A stretch of DNA of 7,014 bases from Actinomycetes bacterium (GTDB taxonomy: Bacteria > Actinomycetota > Actinomycetes > Propionibacteriales > Nocardioidaceae), in contig JAEZKN010000322.1 in NCBI GenBank assembly GCA_023415395.1, positions 1-7,014 on the forward strand. Reading direction: 5' to 3'. The translations under genes were made by a program, and so were the position numbers. The notes below the pieces were generated by a model, which did no database searches, was not told where the DNA came from, and was given only the letters and a program-made list of their open reading frames with translations. Positions 1 to 5,831 of the stretch are shown one piece after another (the first letter of the stretch is position 1; every line of letters begins with the position of its first letter).

Positions 1-1038
1 GTCTTCGGGCCGTCGCGCGCGGCCGCGAAGCTCGAGGGCTCCAAGGCGTTCTCCAAGGACGTGATGGCCGCGGCCGGGGTGCCGACCGCGGGCTCGCGCA
101 CCTGCGAGTCCGCCGACGAGGTCGCCGCCGCGCTGGACGCCTTCGGCGCGCCGTACGTCGTCAAGGACGACGCGCTCGCCGCCGGCAAGGGCGTGGTGGT
201 GACCCGCGACCGGGCCGAGGCCGAGGCGCACGCGGCGTCCTGCGGACGCGTGGTGATCGAGGAGTTACTCGACGGCCCGGAGGTCTCGCTCTTCGCGATC
301 TGCGACGGCACGACGGCCCACGCGCTCCAGCCCGCGCAGGACTTCAAGCGGATCTTCGACGGCGGACGCGGGCCCAACACCGGCGGCATGGGCTCCTACA
401 CGCCCCTCACCTGGGCGCAGCCCGACCTGGCGGACGTCGTGCTCGAGCAGGTCGTCCGGCCCACGCTCGCCGAGATGTCGCGGCGGGGTACGCCGTTCGT
501 CGGCTGCCTCTACGTCGGGCTGGCGCTCACCGCGGCCGGTCCGCGGGTCATCGAGTTCAACGTGCGCTTCGGTGACCCCGACATCCAGCCGGTGCTCGCG
601 CTGCTGGAGTCGTCGCTGGGCGAGCTGCTGCACGCCGCCGCGACCGGCCGGCTGGCCGACGTCGCCGAGCCGGTGTTCTCCGACGGCGCCGCCGTCACCG
701 TCGTGCTCGCGTCGGCCGGCTACCCCGAGTCGTCGTCGAAGGGCGACGTCATCCGCGGCGTCGGCGCCGCCAACGGCGTCAACGACGTCGACGTCATCCA
801 CGCCGGCACGGCGGTCGTCGCCGCCCCCGAGCCCGGCGATCCCGACCACCAGCACCTCGTCACCGCCGGCGGCCGCGTGCTCGCCGTCCGCGCGCGGGGC
901 TACGACGTCGAGGACGCCCGCACCCGTGCGTACGCCGCCGCCGACCTGATCTCGTTCGACGGCCTCCAGCGGCGCAGCGACATCGCGGCCGAGCCGCTGG
1001 GCGTGGTCGAGGGGGCCTCGGTCGCCGTGGGAGAATGA
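1..1038 (+). CDS. purD: Phosphoribosylamine-glycine ligase (GAR synthetase), 5' end missing
   Basis: Catalyses the ATP-dependent joining of glycine to 5-phosphoribosylamine to give GAR, the second step of de novo purine synthesis, in the cytosol. The frame is open from base 1, so 345 C-terminal residues are visible. PurD is usually about 420-430 residues, so roughly the first 80-100 (the N domain) lie outside the window. Visible ATP-grasp landmarks in order are GPSRAAAKLEGSK at the very start, a lysine/glycine loop (KDDALAAGKGV, about residues 55-65), EELLDG, QDFKRIFDGG followed by GPNTGGMG, and IEFNVRFGDP with the Glu and Asn expected to bind Mg2+ (codons at 553 and 559). The C-terminal domain ends with the typical FDGLQ-RRSDI segment. 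The family's RFGDPETQ reads RFGDPDIQ here. One TTA leucine codon occurs at 265-267. The gene ends six bases before purB, so the two are probably co-transcribed. Identity is secure. Confidence 0.97.
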   Translation, partial: VFGPSRAAAKLEGSKAFSKDVMAAAGVPTAGSRTCESADEVAAALDAFGAPYVVKDDALAAGKGVVVTRDRAEAEAHAASCGRVVIEELLDGPEVSLFAICDGTTAHALQPAQDFKRIFDGGRGPNTGGMGSYTPLTWAQPDLADVVLEQVVRPTLAEMSRRGTPFVGCLYVGLALTAAGPRVIEFNVRFGDPDIQPVLALLESSLGELLHAAATGRLADVAEPVFSDGAAVTVVLASAGYPESSSKGDVIRGVGAANGVNDVDVIHAGTAVVAAPEPGDPDHQHLVTAGGRVLAVRARGYDVEDARTRAYAAADLISFDGLQRRSDIAAEPLGVVEGASVAVGE

Positions 1039-1044
1039 CCTCCC

Positions 1045-2463
1045 GTGACCGTCCCGAACGTCCTCGCCGCCCGCTACGCCTCCGCCGAGCTCGCCCGCAT
1101 CTGGTCGCCGGAGCACAAGATCGTGCTGGAGCGGCAGCTCTGGATCGCGGTCCTCGAGGCCCAGCGCGACCTCGGCATCGACGTGCCGGAGGGCGTCGTC
1201 GAGGCCTACCGTGCGGTGGTCGACCAGGTCGACCTCGCCTCGATCGCGGCGCGTGAGCGGGTCACCCGGCACGACGTGAAGGCGCGGATCGAGGAGTTCT
1301 CCGCGCTGGCCGGCCACGAGCACATCCACAAGGGGATGACCTCGCGCGACCTCACCGAGAACGTCGAGCAGCTGCAGGTGCGGCAGTCGCTGGCGCTCGT
1401 CCGCGACCGGGCGGTGGCGGCGCTCGCGCGCCTGGGCCGGCTGGCCGCCGAGCACGAGGCCACGGTGATGGCCGGTCGCTCCCACAACGTCGCCGCGCAG
1501 GCGACGACGCTCGGCAAGCGCTTCGCGACCGTCGCCGACGAGATGCTGATCGCGCTCGAGCGGGTCGAGGACCTGCTCGCGCGCTACCCGCTGCGCGGGG
1601 TCAAGGGCCCGATGGGCACTGCCCAGGACATGCTCGACCTCCTCGACGGCGACACCGCGAGGCTCGCGCAGCTCGAGGAGCGGGTGGCCCACCACCTCGG
1701 CTTCGAGCGGGTGCTGACCAGCGTCGGCCAGGTCTACCCCCGGTCCCTGGACTTCGACGTCGTCTCCGCGCTCGTGCAGCTGGTCTCCGGGCCGTCCAAC
1801 CTGGCCACGACGATCCGGCTGATGGCCGGCAACGAGCTGGTCACCGAGGGCTTCGCGGAGGGCCAGGTCGGCTCCTCGGCGATGCCGCACAAGATGAACA
1901 GCCGCTCGGCCGAGCGGGTCAACGGCCTCGCGGTCGTGCTCCGCGGCCACCTCTCGATGGTGAGCGAGCTGGCCGGCGACCAGTGGAACGAGGGCGACGT
2001 CTCCGACTCGGTCGTGCGCCGGGTCGCGCTGCCCGACGCCTTCTTCGCCGCCGACGGCCTCTTCGAGACCTTCTTGACCATCCTCGACGAGTTCGGCGCC
2101 TTCCCCGCGGTCATCCAGCGCGAGCTCGACCGCTACCTGCCCTTCCTCGCCACCACCAAGGTGCTCATGGCCGCCGTGCGCAACGGCGTCGGCCGCGAGG
2201 CCGCGCACGAGGCGATCAAGGAGGCCGCGGTCGGGACCGCCCTCGACATGCGCCAGGGCCAGGCCGAGAACGACGTCTTCGCGCGCCTCGCCGCCGACGA
2301 GCGCCTCGGGCTCACCGCCGACCAGCTCGCGACGCTGGTCGCCGAGCCGGTCACGTTCACCGGTGCGGCCGTGGACCAGGTGCAGACCGTCGTGCGCCGC
2401 GTCGCCGACGTCACCGCACGGCACCCCGAGGCGGCGGCGTACGCCCCGGGCGCGATCCTCTGA
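1045..2463 (+). CDS. purB: Adenylosuccinate lyase
   Basis: Cleaves fumarate from SAICAR and from adenylosuccinate, so it acts twice in purine synthesis. It is a homotetrameric cytosolic enzyme of the fumarase/aspartase superfamily. The 472-residue product is complete, the length I recall for mycobacterial PurB. Visible active-site segments are HIHKGMTSRD (residues 93-102, with His95 as the phosphate/substrate-binding histidine), AGRSHNVAAQ with His147 at the catalytic general-acid position, and the superfamily signature GSSAMPHKMN (276-285), whose serine pair carries the catalytic base on a mobile loop. The GTG at 1045 is chosen because the purine-rich GGGAGA at 1029-1034, inside the end of purD, sits 10 bases upstream and the homologous N-terminus starts here (TVPNVLAARYAS). 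It follows purD by six bases and is followed by a convergent gene, so the visible purine run ends here; purC is not in the window. Confidence 0.97.
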   Translation: MTVPNVLAARYASAELARIWSPEHKIVLERQLWIAVLEAQRDLGIDVPEGVVEAYRAVVDQVDLASIAARERVTRHDVKARIEEFSALAGHEHIHKGMTSRDLTENVEQLQVRQSLALVRDRAVAALARLGRLAAEHEATVMAGRSHNVAAQATTLGKRFATVADEMLIALERVEDLLARYPLRGVKGPMGTAQDMLDLLDGDTARLAQLEERVAHHLGFERVLTSVGQVYPRSLDFDVVSALVQLVSGPSNLATTIRLMAGNELVTEGFAEGQVGSSAMPHKMNSRSAERVNGLAVVLRGHLSMVSELAGDQWNEGDVSDSVVRRVALPDAFFAADGLFETFLTILDEFGAFPAVIQRELDRYLPFLATTKVLMAAVRNGVGREAAHEAIKEAAVGTALDMRQGQAENDVFARLAADERLGLTADQLATLVAEPVTFTGAAVDQVQTVVRRVADVTARHPEAAAYAPGAIL

Positions 2464-2470
2464 GCGGGGC

Positions 2471-3040
2471 CTAGCGACCCCAGGTCACCGCGGCCCGGAC
2501 CTCCGGGGGAGCGCCGTCGCGCAGCCGGTCGTCCGGGACCGCCCCCACGGCGTCGTTGACCGTCGAGAAGGCCAGGCGGAGCGCGACGAAGGCGGTGATG
2601 GCGAAGATCTCCGCCTCCCCGAGACCGGCGTCGCGCAGGGCCTGCACGTCGGCGGCCGTGGTGCCGTTGGCGTCGGCCGCGACCTGACGCGCCCAGGCGG
2701 CCATCGCCCGCTCGCGGTCGTCGAGGCCCTCGTCGGTGCCGGTGAGGACGCCGACCGCGGTCGCCGGGTCGGACTCCGAGGCGAGCTTGACGCCCCATGC
2801 CAGCGAGCAGTAGGAGTCGCCGATCGTCGACGCGCACGCCGCGACCAGGACCGCACGGTCCCGCATGCTGAGGCCGCCCTCGCGCGCCACGGCGCCGAGC
2901 AGCTCGAAGAGCCCGTCGTGGGCGTCGGGGTGGTGCGCCCACGCCCGGTTGAGGTTCATGACGTAGCCGTAGGAGGCGACGTCGGCGTCGTACAGCGCCT
3001 GGATCCGCGGCGTCGTGGCCGGCTCCTCGAGGAAGGTCAT
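2471..3040 (-). CDS. Carboxymuconolactone decarboxylase (AhpD-fold) family protein
   Basis: A 189-residue, all-helical-looking protein of the CMD/AhpD-like class. Members include gamma-carboxymuconolactone decarboxylase and the alkylhydroperoxidase AhpD, but most are of unknown substrate. Support comes from the core DRAVLVAACASTIGDSYCSLAWG (about residues 61-83), the position where AhpD has its CxxC...H redox motif, followed by a second helical half (GLGEAEIFAITAFVALRLAFSTVNDA, about 139-164) that matches the CMD repeat ending in the N-D pair. Only one cysteine of the motif is present (Cys78). The partner cysteine position is Asp75, and the histidine position is Trp82. A classical AhpD dithiol peroxidase cycle is therefore unlikely, and the substrate cannot be named. 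The ATG at 3040 lies three bases after the MFS stop, so translation is probably coupled to that gene. GAGG sits one base before the ATG, unusually close. The stop faces the purB stop across seven bases. Confidence 0.82.
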   Translation of the reverse strand: MTFLEEPATTPRIQALYDADVASYGYVMNLNRAWAHHPDAHDGLFELLGAVAREGGLSMRDRAVLVAACASTIGDSYCSLAWGVKLASESDPATAVGVLTGTDEGLDDRERAMAAWARQVAADANGTTAADVQALRDAGLGEAEIFAITAFVALRLAFSTVNDAVGAVPDDRLRDGAPPEVRAAVTWGR

Positions 3041-3043
3041 GCC

Positions 3044-4471
3044 TCAGTCTGCGCGACGCCATGCCAGGACCGCCATGGCCAGGGCGGCGGCCAGCAGCAC
3101 GAGGCCGGTCAGCAGCGCGGGCCGCAGCGAGGTCAGCTGGTAGGCCGTCATGAGGATCGCCGCCCCGATGGAGGCGCCGATGCGCTGGCCGGTCTGGAGT
3201 GCACCACCGGCGGCGCCGCCCATCCGCGGCGGCACCTCGTCGAGGGTGAGGGTCATGTTGGGGGAGACGACCGCACCACCCCCCAACCCGGCGACGAACA
3301 GCGCCGGCACCAGGACCCAGGCGACGGTGCCCGCGTCGCGGGCCGGGACCAGCAGGGCGACCAGCAGGACGCCGGTCATCATCGTCACCAGCGCGAGCAC
3401 GGTGACCTTGCGTCCCACGTCGGAGACGAACCGACCGGCGAGCGGTGAGCTGATCGCGGAGCCGACCGCGAAGGGCGACATCAGCAGCCCCGCCTCGAGC
3501 GGAGTGAGGCCGAGGGCCTCCTGGAGGTAGACCGACAGCACGAGCAGCAGCCCGGTGAAGCCGGTGAAGTAGAGCGCGCCGACCGCCAGCCCGTTGCCGT
3601 AGCCCGGGAGCCGCCGCAGCAGGCCGACGTCGAGCAACGGCGGGCGACCCCGGCCGGCGACGTGCCGCTCCCAGCGCAGGAACGCCCACGCCCCGACCGG
3701 GACCAGCGGGAGCAGGAGGAGCGGCCAGCGAGCGCCGCTCTCGCTGCTCACGACCGGGTAGAGCAGCAGGAGCACGGTCGCCCCGAGGAGCAGTGCGCCG
3801 GGCATGTCGATGCGGGTCTGGGTGCGGTCGATCGTCGCCGGGTCGCGCCGGGGCACCACGAGCCGCACGGCCACCAGCGCCGCGACGCCGATCGGGACGT
3901 TGACCAGGAAGAGCCAGCGCCAGCCGTCGTCACCGCCGGCCAGGGCGATGATCAGGCCACCGAGGACCGGCCCGGTCGCCGACGACACCGACACGACGAA
4001 GCCGAAGATGCCGAAGGCCCGCGCCCGCTCCCGCCCGCGGAAGAGCTGCTGGATGAGCCCGGAGTTCTGCGGCGTGAGCAGCCCCGCCGACGCGCCCTGG
4101 GCCAGGCGGGCGGCGATCACGAGGGGAGCGTTCGGGGCGACGCCCACCGCCGCGCTCGACAGCACGAACGCGGTCAGCCCGACGAGCATCATCCGGCGCC
4201 GTCCGTAGGCGTCGCCGAGCCGTCCGCCGGCCACCAGCGTCAGGCCGAAGGCGAGCGCGTAGCCCGAGACCACCCACTGCACGGTGCCGGGCGTGGTGCC
4301 GAGTCCCTCCTGCATCGACGGGATCGCGACGTTGACGATCGACACGTCGAGCAGGGCCATGAAGCCGATGACCAGCGAGACGCAGAGGATCCGCCACCGG
4401 TGGGGGTGGGGGGTGTACGCCGGCTCGCCCCGTCGGTCCTCCTGCGGGGTGTCGACGGCGTGCTCGCTCAC
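3044..4471 (-). CDS. MFS transporter, DHA2 family (14-helix drug:H+ antiporter type)
   Basis: An inner-membrane major facilitator of the EmrB/QacA class, likely a proton-driven exporter of drugs or other amphipathic compounds; the substrate cannot be read from sequence. From the GTG at 4471 it has 475 residues. About 14 hydrophobic segments are visible, the count expected for DHA2. Family motifs are LDVSIVNVAIPSM (41-53, motif D1), GGRLGDAYGRRR (82-93, motif A in the loop after helix 2), ARLAQGASAG (121-130), the antiporter motif C region SSATGPVLGG (163-172) in helix 5, and WRWLFLVNVPIG (184-195). The start is uncertain. GTG 4471 gives the usual short hydrophilic N-terminus, but GGAGGG directly abuts it. 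An in-frame ATG at 4504 would add 11 residues, with GAGG one base upstream. No TetR/MarR regulator adjoins it. The downstream CMD gene begins three bases after the stop. Confidence 0.92.
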   Translation of the reverse strand: MSEHAVDTPQEDRRGEPAYTPHPHRWRILCVSLVIGFMALLDVSIVNVAIPSMQEGLGTTPGTVQWVVSGYALAFGLTLVAGGRLGDAYGRRRMMLVGLTAFVLSSAAVGVAPNAPLVIAARLAQGASAGLLTPQNSGLIQQLFRGRERARAFGIFGFVVSVSSATGPVLGGLIIALAGGDDGWRWLFLVNVPIGVAALVAVRLVVPRRDPATIDRTQTRIDMPGALLLGATVLLLLYPVVSSESGARWPLLLLPLVPVGAWAFLRWERHVAGRGRPPLLDVGLLRRLPGYGNGLAVGALYFTGFTGLLLVLSVYLQEALGLTPLEAGLLMSPFAVGSAISSPLAGRFVSDVGRKVTVLALVTMMTGVLLVALLVPARDAGTVAWVLVPALFVAGLGGGAVVSPNMTLTLDEVPPRMGGAAGGALQTGQRIGASIGAAILMTAYQLTSLRPALLTGLVLLAAALAMAVLAWRRAD

Positions 4472-4525
4472 CCCTCCACACTGCCCGACGGCTGGGCGGG
4501 GCATGCCTCGCGGCGGTCGGCCTCA

Positions 4526-4543
4526 GGGGCCGTCGGGGCCGTC
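4526..4543. repeat. 9-bp perfect tandem duplication in the HIT-MFS gap
   Basis: GGGGCCGTC is repeated exactly at 4526-4534 and 4535-4543, in the 79 bases between the HIT stop and the MFS GTG start. The rest of this gap is G/C-rich. I see no TANNNT -10 on the minus strand and no convincing terminator, so read-through from HIT into MFS is possible. The repeat is probably simple slippage. Confidence 0.8.
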
Positions 4544-4550
4544 AGAGGGG

Positions 4551-5168
4551 TCAGGCGCGGGCGTGCCCGCCCCAGTTGGCCAGCTTGACCGCGACCGTGT
4601 GCAGGTCGGCGCGCCAGACGTCCTCGGGCACCGGCGGGAGCAGGTCGTCCCACTCGACGGCGTAGGAGCCCCGGATCTGGGCGAAGCCCTCCGGCCGCGC
4701 GAAGAACCAGACGTGGGAGTGCGCCGACCCGTCGCCCCAGCGGTTGACGTGGCAGCGACCGATCCCCGGCATGGCCTCGACGATGCGCACCAGCCGGTTG
4801 GCGATGCGGCCGAGCTCGGCGGCGTGCTCGTCGTCGAAGCCGCCGACGTCGAGGTGCTCGCGGGTCCACAGCACCAGGACCAGCGGGAGGCCGGTGGGCC
4901 GCTCCTCGGCGACGAGCACCCAGTGCTCGTCCTCCCACACGACCCGCTCGGCCGGGAAGCCCGCGCACGCGAAGCAGGGCTTGCCGCCCTCCTCGCCCTC
5001 GCGCGGGGCCTCGGGGCCGGGTGCGGCCAGGACCTTCGGGACGACCGCGCCGTCGACCGCCTCCCAGGGGAAGACGTCCCACCCGGCCAGGGCACCCGCC
5101 GGCAGGCGACCGCCCTCTCCGGCGGCAGCGCTCACGCGGGCGAACAGCTCGTCAGCAGACTCCGGCAT
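4551..5168 (-). CDS. HIT-like domain protein (putative nucleotide hydrolase/transferase)
   Basis: A 205-residue soluble protein of the histidine-triad superfamily, whose members hydrolyse or transfer nucleotidyl groups (Hint, Fhit, Ap4A-acting enzymes, GalT). Evidence is a CFAC pair at residues 65-68 like the zinc-binding CxxC of many bacterial HIT and GalT proteins, a GLPLVLVLWTREHLD strand-helix segment (93-107), and the active-site strand RWGDGSAHSHVWFFARP (143-159). There His150 and His152 match the second and third histidines of the HxHxHxx triad, and Ser148 occupies the first. The second histidine is the nucleophile in HIT enzymes and is kept. The C-terminal W-D-D-L-L-P-P-V-P-E-D-V-W stretch is conserved in actinobacterial homologues as I remember them. 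The ATG at 5168 is chosen because GAGG lies two bases upstream and the gene is divergent from the next one; the frame stays open further upstream, but that would overlap the ABM gene. The substrate is unknown. Confidence 0.8.
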   Translation of the reverse strand: MPESADELFARVSAAAGEGGRLPAGALAGWDVFPWEAVDGAVVPKVLAAPGPEAPREGEEGGKPCFACAGFPAERVVWEDEHWVLVAEERPTGLPLVLVLWTREHLDVGGFDDEHAAELGRIANRLVRIVEAMPGIGRCHVNRWGDGSAHSHVWFFARPEGFAQIRGSYAVEWDDLLPPVPEDVWRADLHTVAVKLANWGGHARA

Positions 5169-5214
5169 GGCCTCACTGTGCCAAACGCCGACTTGCACGC
5201 GCAGCAGGACCCCC

Positions 5215-5220
5215 GAGAGG
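5215..5220 (+). promoter_or_regulatory. Ribosome binding site fixing the ABM gene start
   Basis: GAGAGG lies eight bases before ATG 5229, normal Shine-Dalgarno spacing. It decides the start, because the reading frame itself is open for about 900 bases further upstream, antisense to the HIT gene and part of the MFS gene. Confidence 0.6.
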
Positions 5221-5228
5221 GTGCGCGC

Positions 5229-5783
5229 ATGAGCTCTCCGGTCACGGTGTCGATCACGCGCACGATCGCCCCCGGGCACGCCGACGAGATGCTCGCGTGG
5301 ATCCGGGCCGGCTCGGCGCTGGCCACCCGCTTCGAGGGGTTCCTGGGATCCGGCTGGGTCCGCCCGGGCCCCGGCTCGCACGAGTGGCACATGCTCTACC
5401 GCTTCGCCGACGAGCAGTCGCTCGCGACCTGGGAGGCCTCACCGCAGCGCGCCTGGTGGCTCGGCGCCGCGCAGGGCCTGGTGGGGGAGTCGAAGGTCGA
5501 GCGCCGGACGGGCATCGAGGGCTGGTTCGACGCGCCCGTCACCCACGACGTCGAGGACCTCCGCCCCGCGCCGCCGGCGCCGCCGCGCTGGAAGCAGGCG
5601 TGCGTGATCTTCCTGGTGTTCTTCCCGCTGAGCCTCCTGGTGAACTGGGTCGCCACCCGCCTGGTCCCCGGCTGGCCGCTGCCGCTGCGGGTGCTCGCCT
5701 CGGTGCTGGTGATGACGCCGGTGATGACCTACCTCGCGCTGCCCTGGATCACCCGCCGGATGGAGTGGTGGCTCAAGCGCTGA
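5229..5783 (+). CDS. ABM-domain protein with C-terminal membrane anchor (COG3224-like)
   Basis: A 184-residue, two-part protein. Residues about 5-100 look like a ferredoxin-like antibiotic biosynthesis monooxygenase (ABM) domain: VTVSITRTIAPGHADEMLAWI, then FEGFLGSGWVRPG, then EWHMLYRFADEQSLATWEAS, the usual beta-alpha-beta pattern with the W-x-x-S-x-x-R helix. After a proline-rich linker (112-119) come PRWKQ and two hydrophobic helices (about 123-145 and 150-172), ending in RRMEWWLKR, which should face the cytoplasm. This architecture matches what I know as COG3224, an uncharacterised ABM superfamily group. Despite the name, most such proteins have no proven oxygenase activity. The ATG at 5229 has a good Shine-Dalgarno, GAGAGG at 5215-5220, eight bases upstream. 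Codon use resembles the neighbours, and no partner gene is obvious. Confidence 0.82.
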   Translation: MSSPVTVSITRTIAPGHADEMLAWIRAGSALATRFEGFLGSGWVRPGPGSHEWHMLYRFADEQSLATWEASPQRAWWLGAAQGLVGESKVERRTGIEGWFDAPVTHDVEDLRPAPPAPPRWKQACVIFLVFFPLSLLVNWVATRLVPGWPLPLRVLASVLVMTPVMTYLALPWITRRMEWWLKR

Positions 5784-5797
5784 GCACCGCGGACGAA

Positions 5798-5822
5798 ATT
5801 GTCGATTGGTTCAGTCGACTAT
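5798..5822. promoter_or_regulatory. Imperfect dyad, candidate operator before the propeller gene
   Basis: ATTGTCGATT (5798-5807) and AGTCGACTAT (5813-5822) are inverted copies of each other matching at 8 of 10 positions, with a 5-base spacer GGTTC. The right arm contains the perfect palindrome AGTCGACT (5813-5820). It occupies most of the 48-base gap between the ABM and propeller genes, the one clearly AT-richer patch in the window, and overlaps the proposed -10 element. Size and placement fit a site for a dimeric repressor. No regulator gene is next to it, so the binding protein is unknown. Confidence 0.45.
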
Positions 5823-5825
5823 GGT
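5820..5825 (+). promoter_or_regulatory. Candidate -10 element of a leaderless promoter
   Basis: TATGGT fits the actinobacterial -10 consensus TANNNT. It ends six bases before the ATG at 5832, so transcription would start at or next to the A of the start codon. That is the standard geometry of leaderless genes in actinobacteria, and it fits the lack of a convincing Shine-Dalgarno before this ATG. The -35 is weak; TTGTCG at 5799-5804 is 15 bases upstream. Confidence 0.5.
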
Positions 5826-5831
5826 GGCCGC

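Noticed and set aside
265..2424. A 719-codon open frame on the minus strand, antisense to purD and purB
   Set aside because: It lies opposite two unmistakable enzymes. Long antisense frames are expected at this GC content, and the product is Arg/Gly/Asp/His-rich without domain-like features.
2466..2507. Possible hairpins at the purB/CMD junction (GGGG...CCCC and CCCGG...CCGGG)
   Set aside because: The stems are only 4-5 bp, mostly within CMD coding sequence, without a T-run; G/C-rich DNA gives many of these.
2133..3689. A 518-codon minus-strand frame spanning purB, CMD and MFS
   Set aside because: It is a frame shadow: Arg/Gly/Ala-rich low-complexity translation across three genes with clear families in other frames.
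4284..5228. Upstream extension of the ABM frame
   Set aside because: It is antisense to the HIT gene and part of MFS. A good Shine-Dalgarno marks ATG 5229, and the extension has no domain character.
5169..5390. Upstream extension of the HIT frame on the minus strand
   Set aside because: It would overlap the start of the ABM gene, and the HIT-like protein is complete from ATG 5168.
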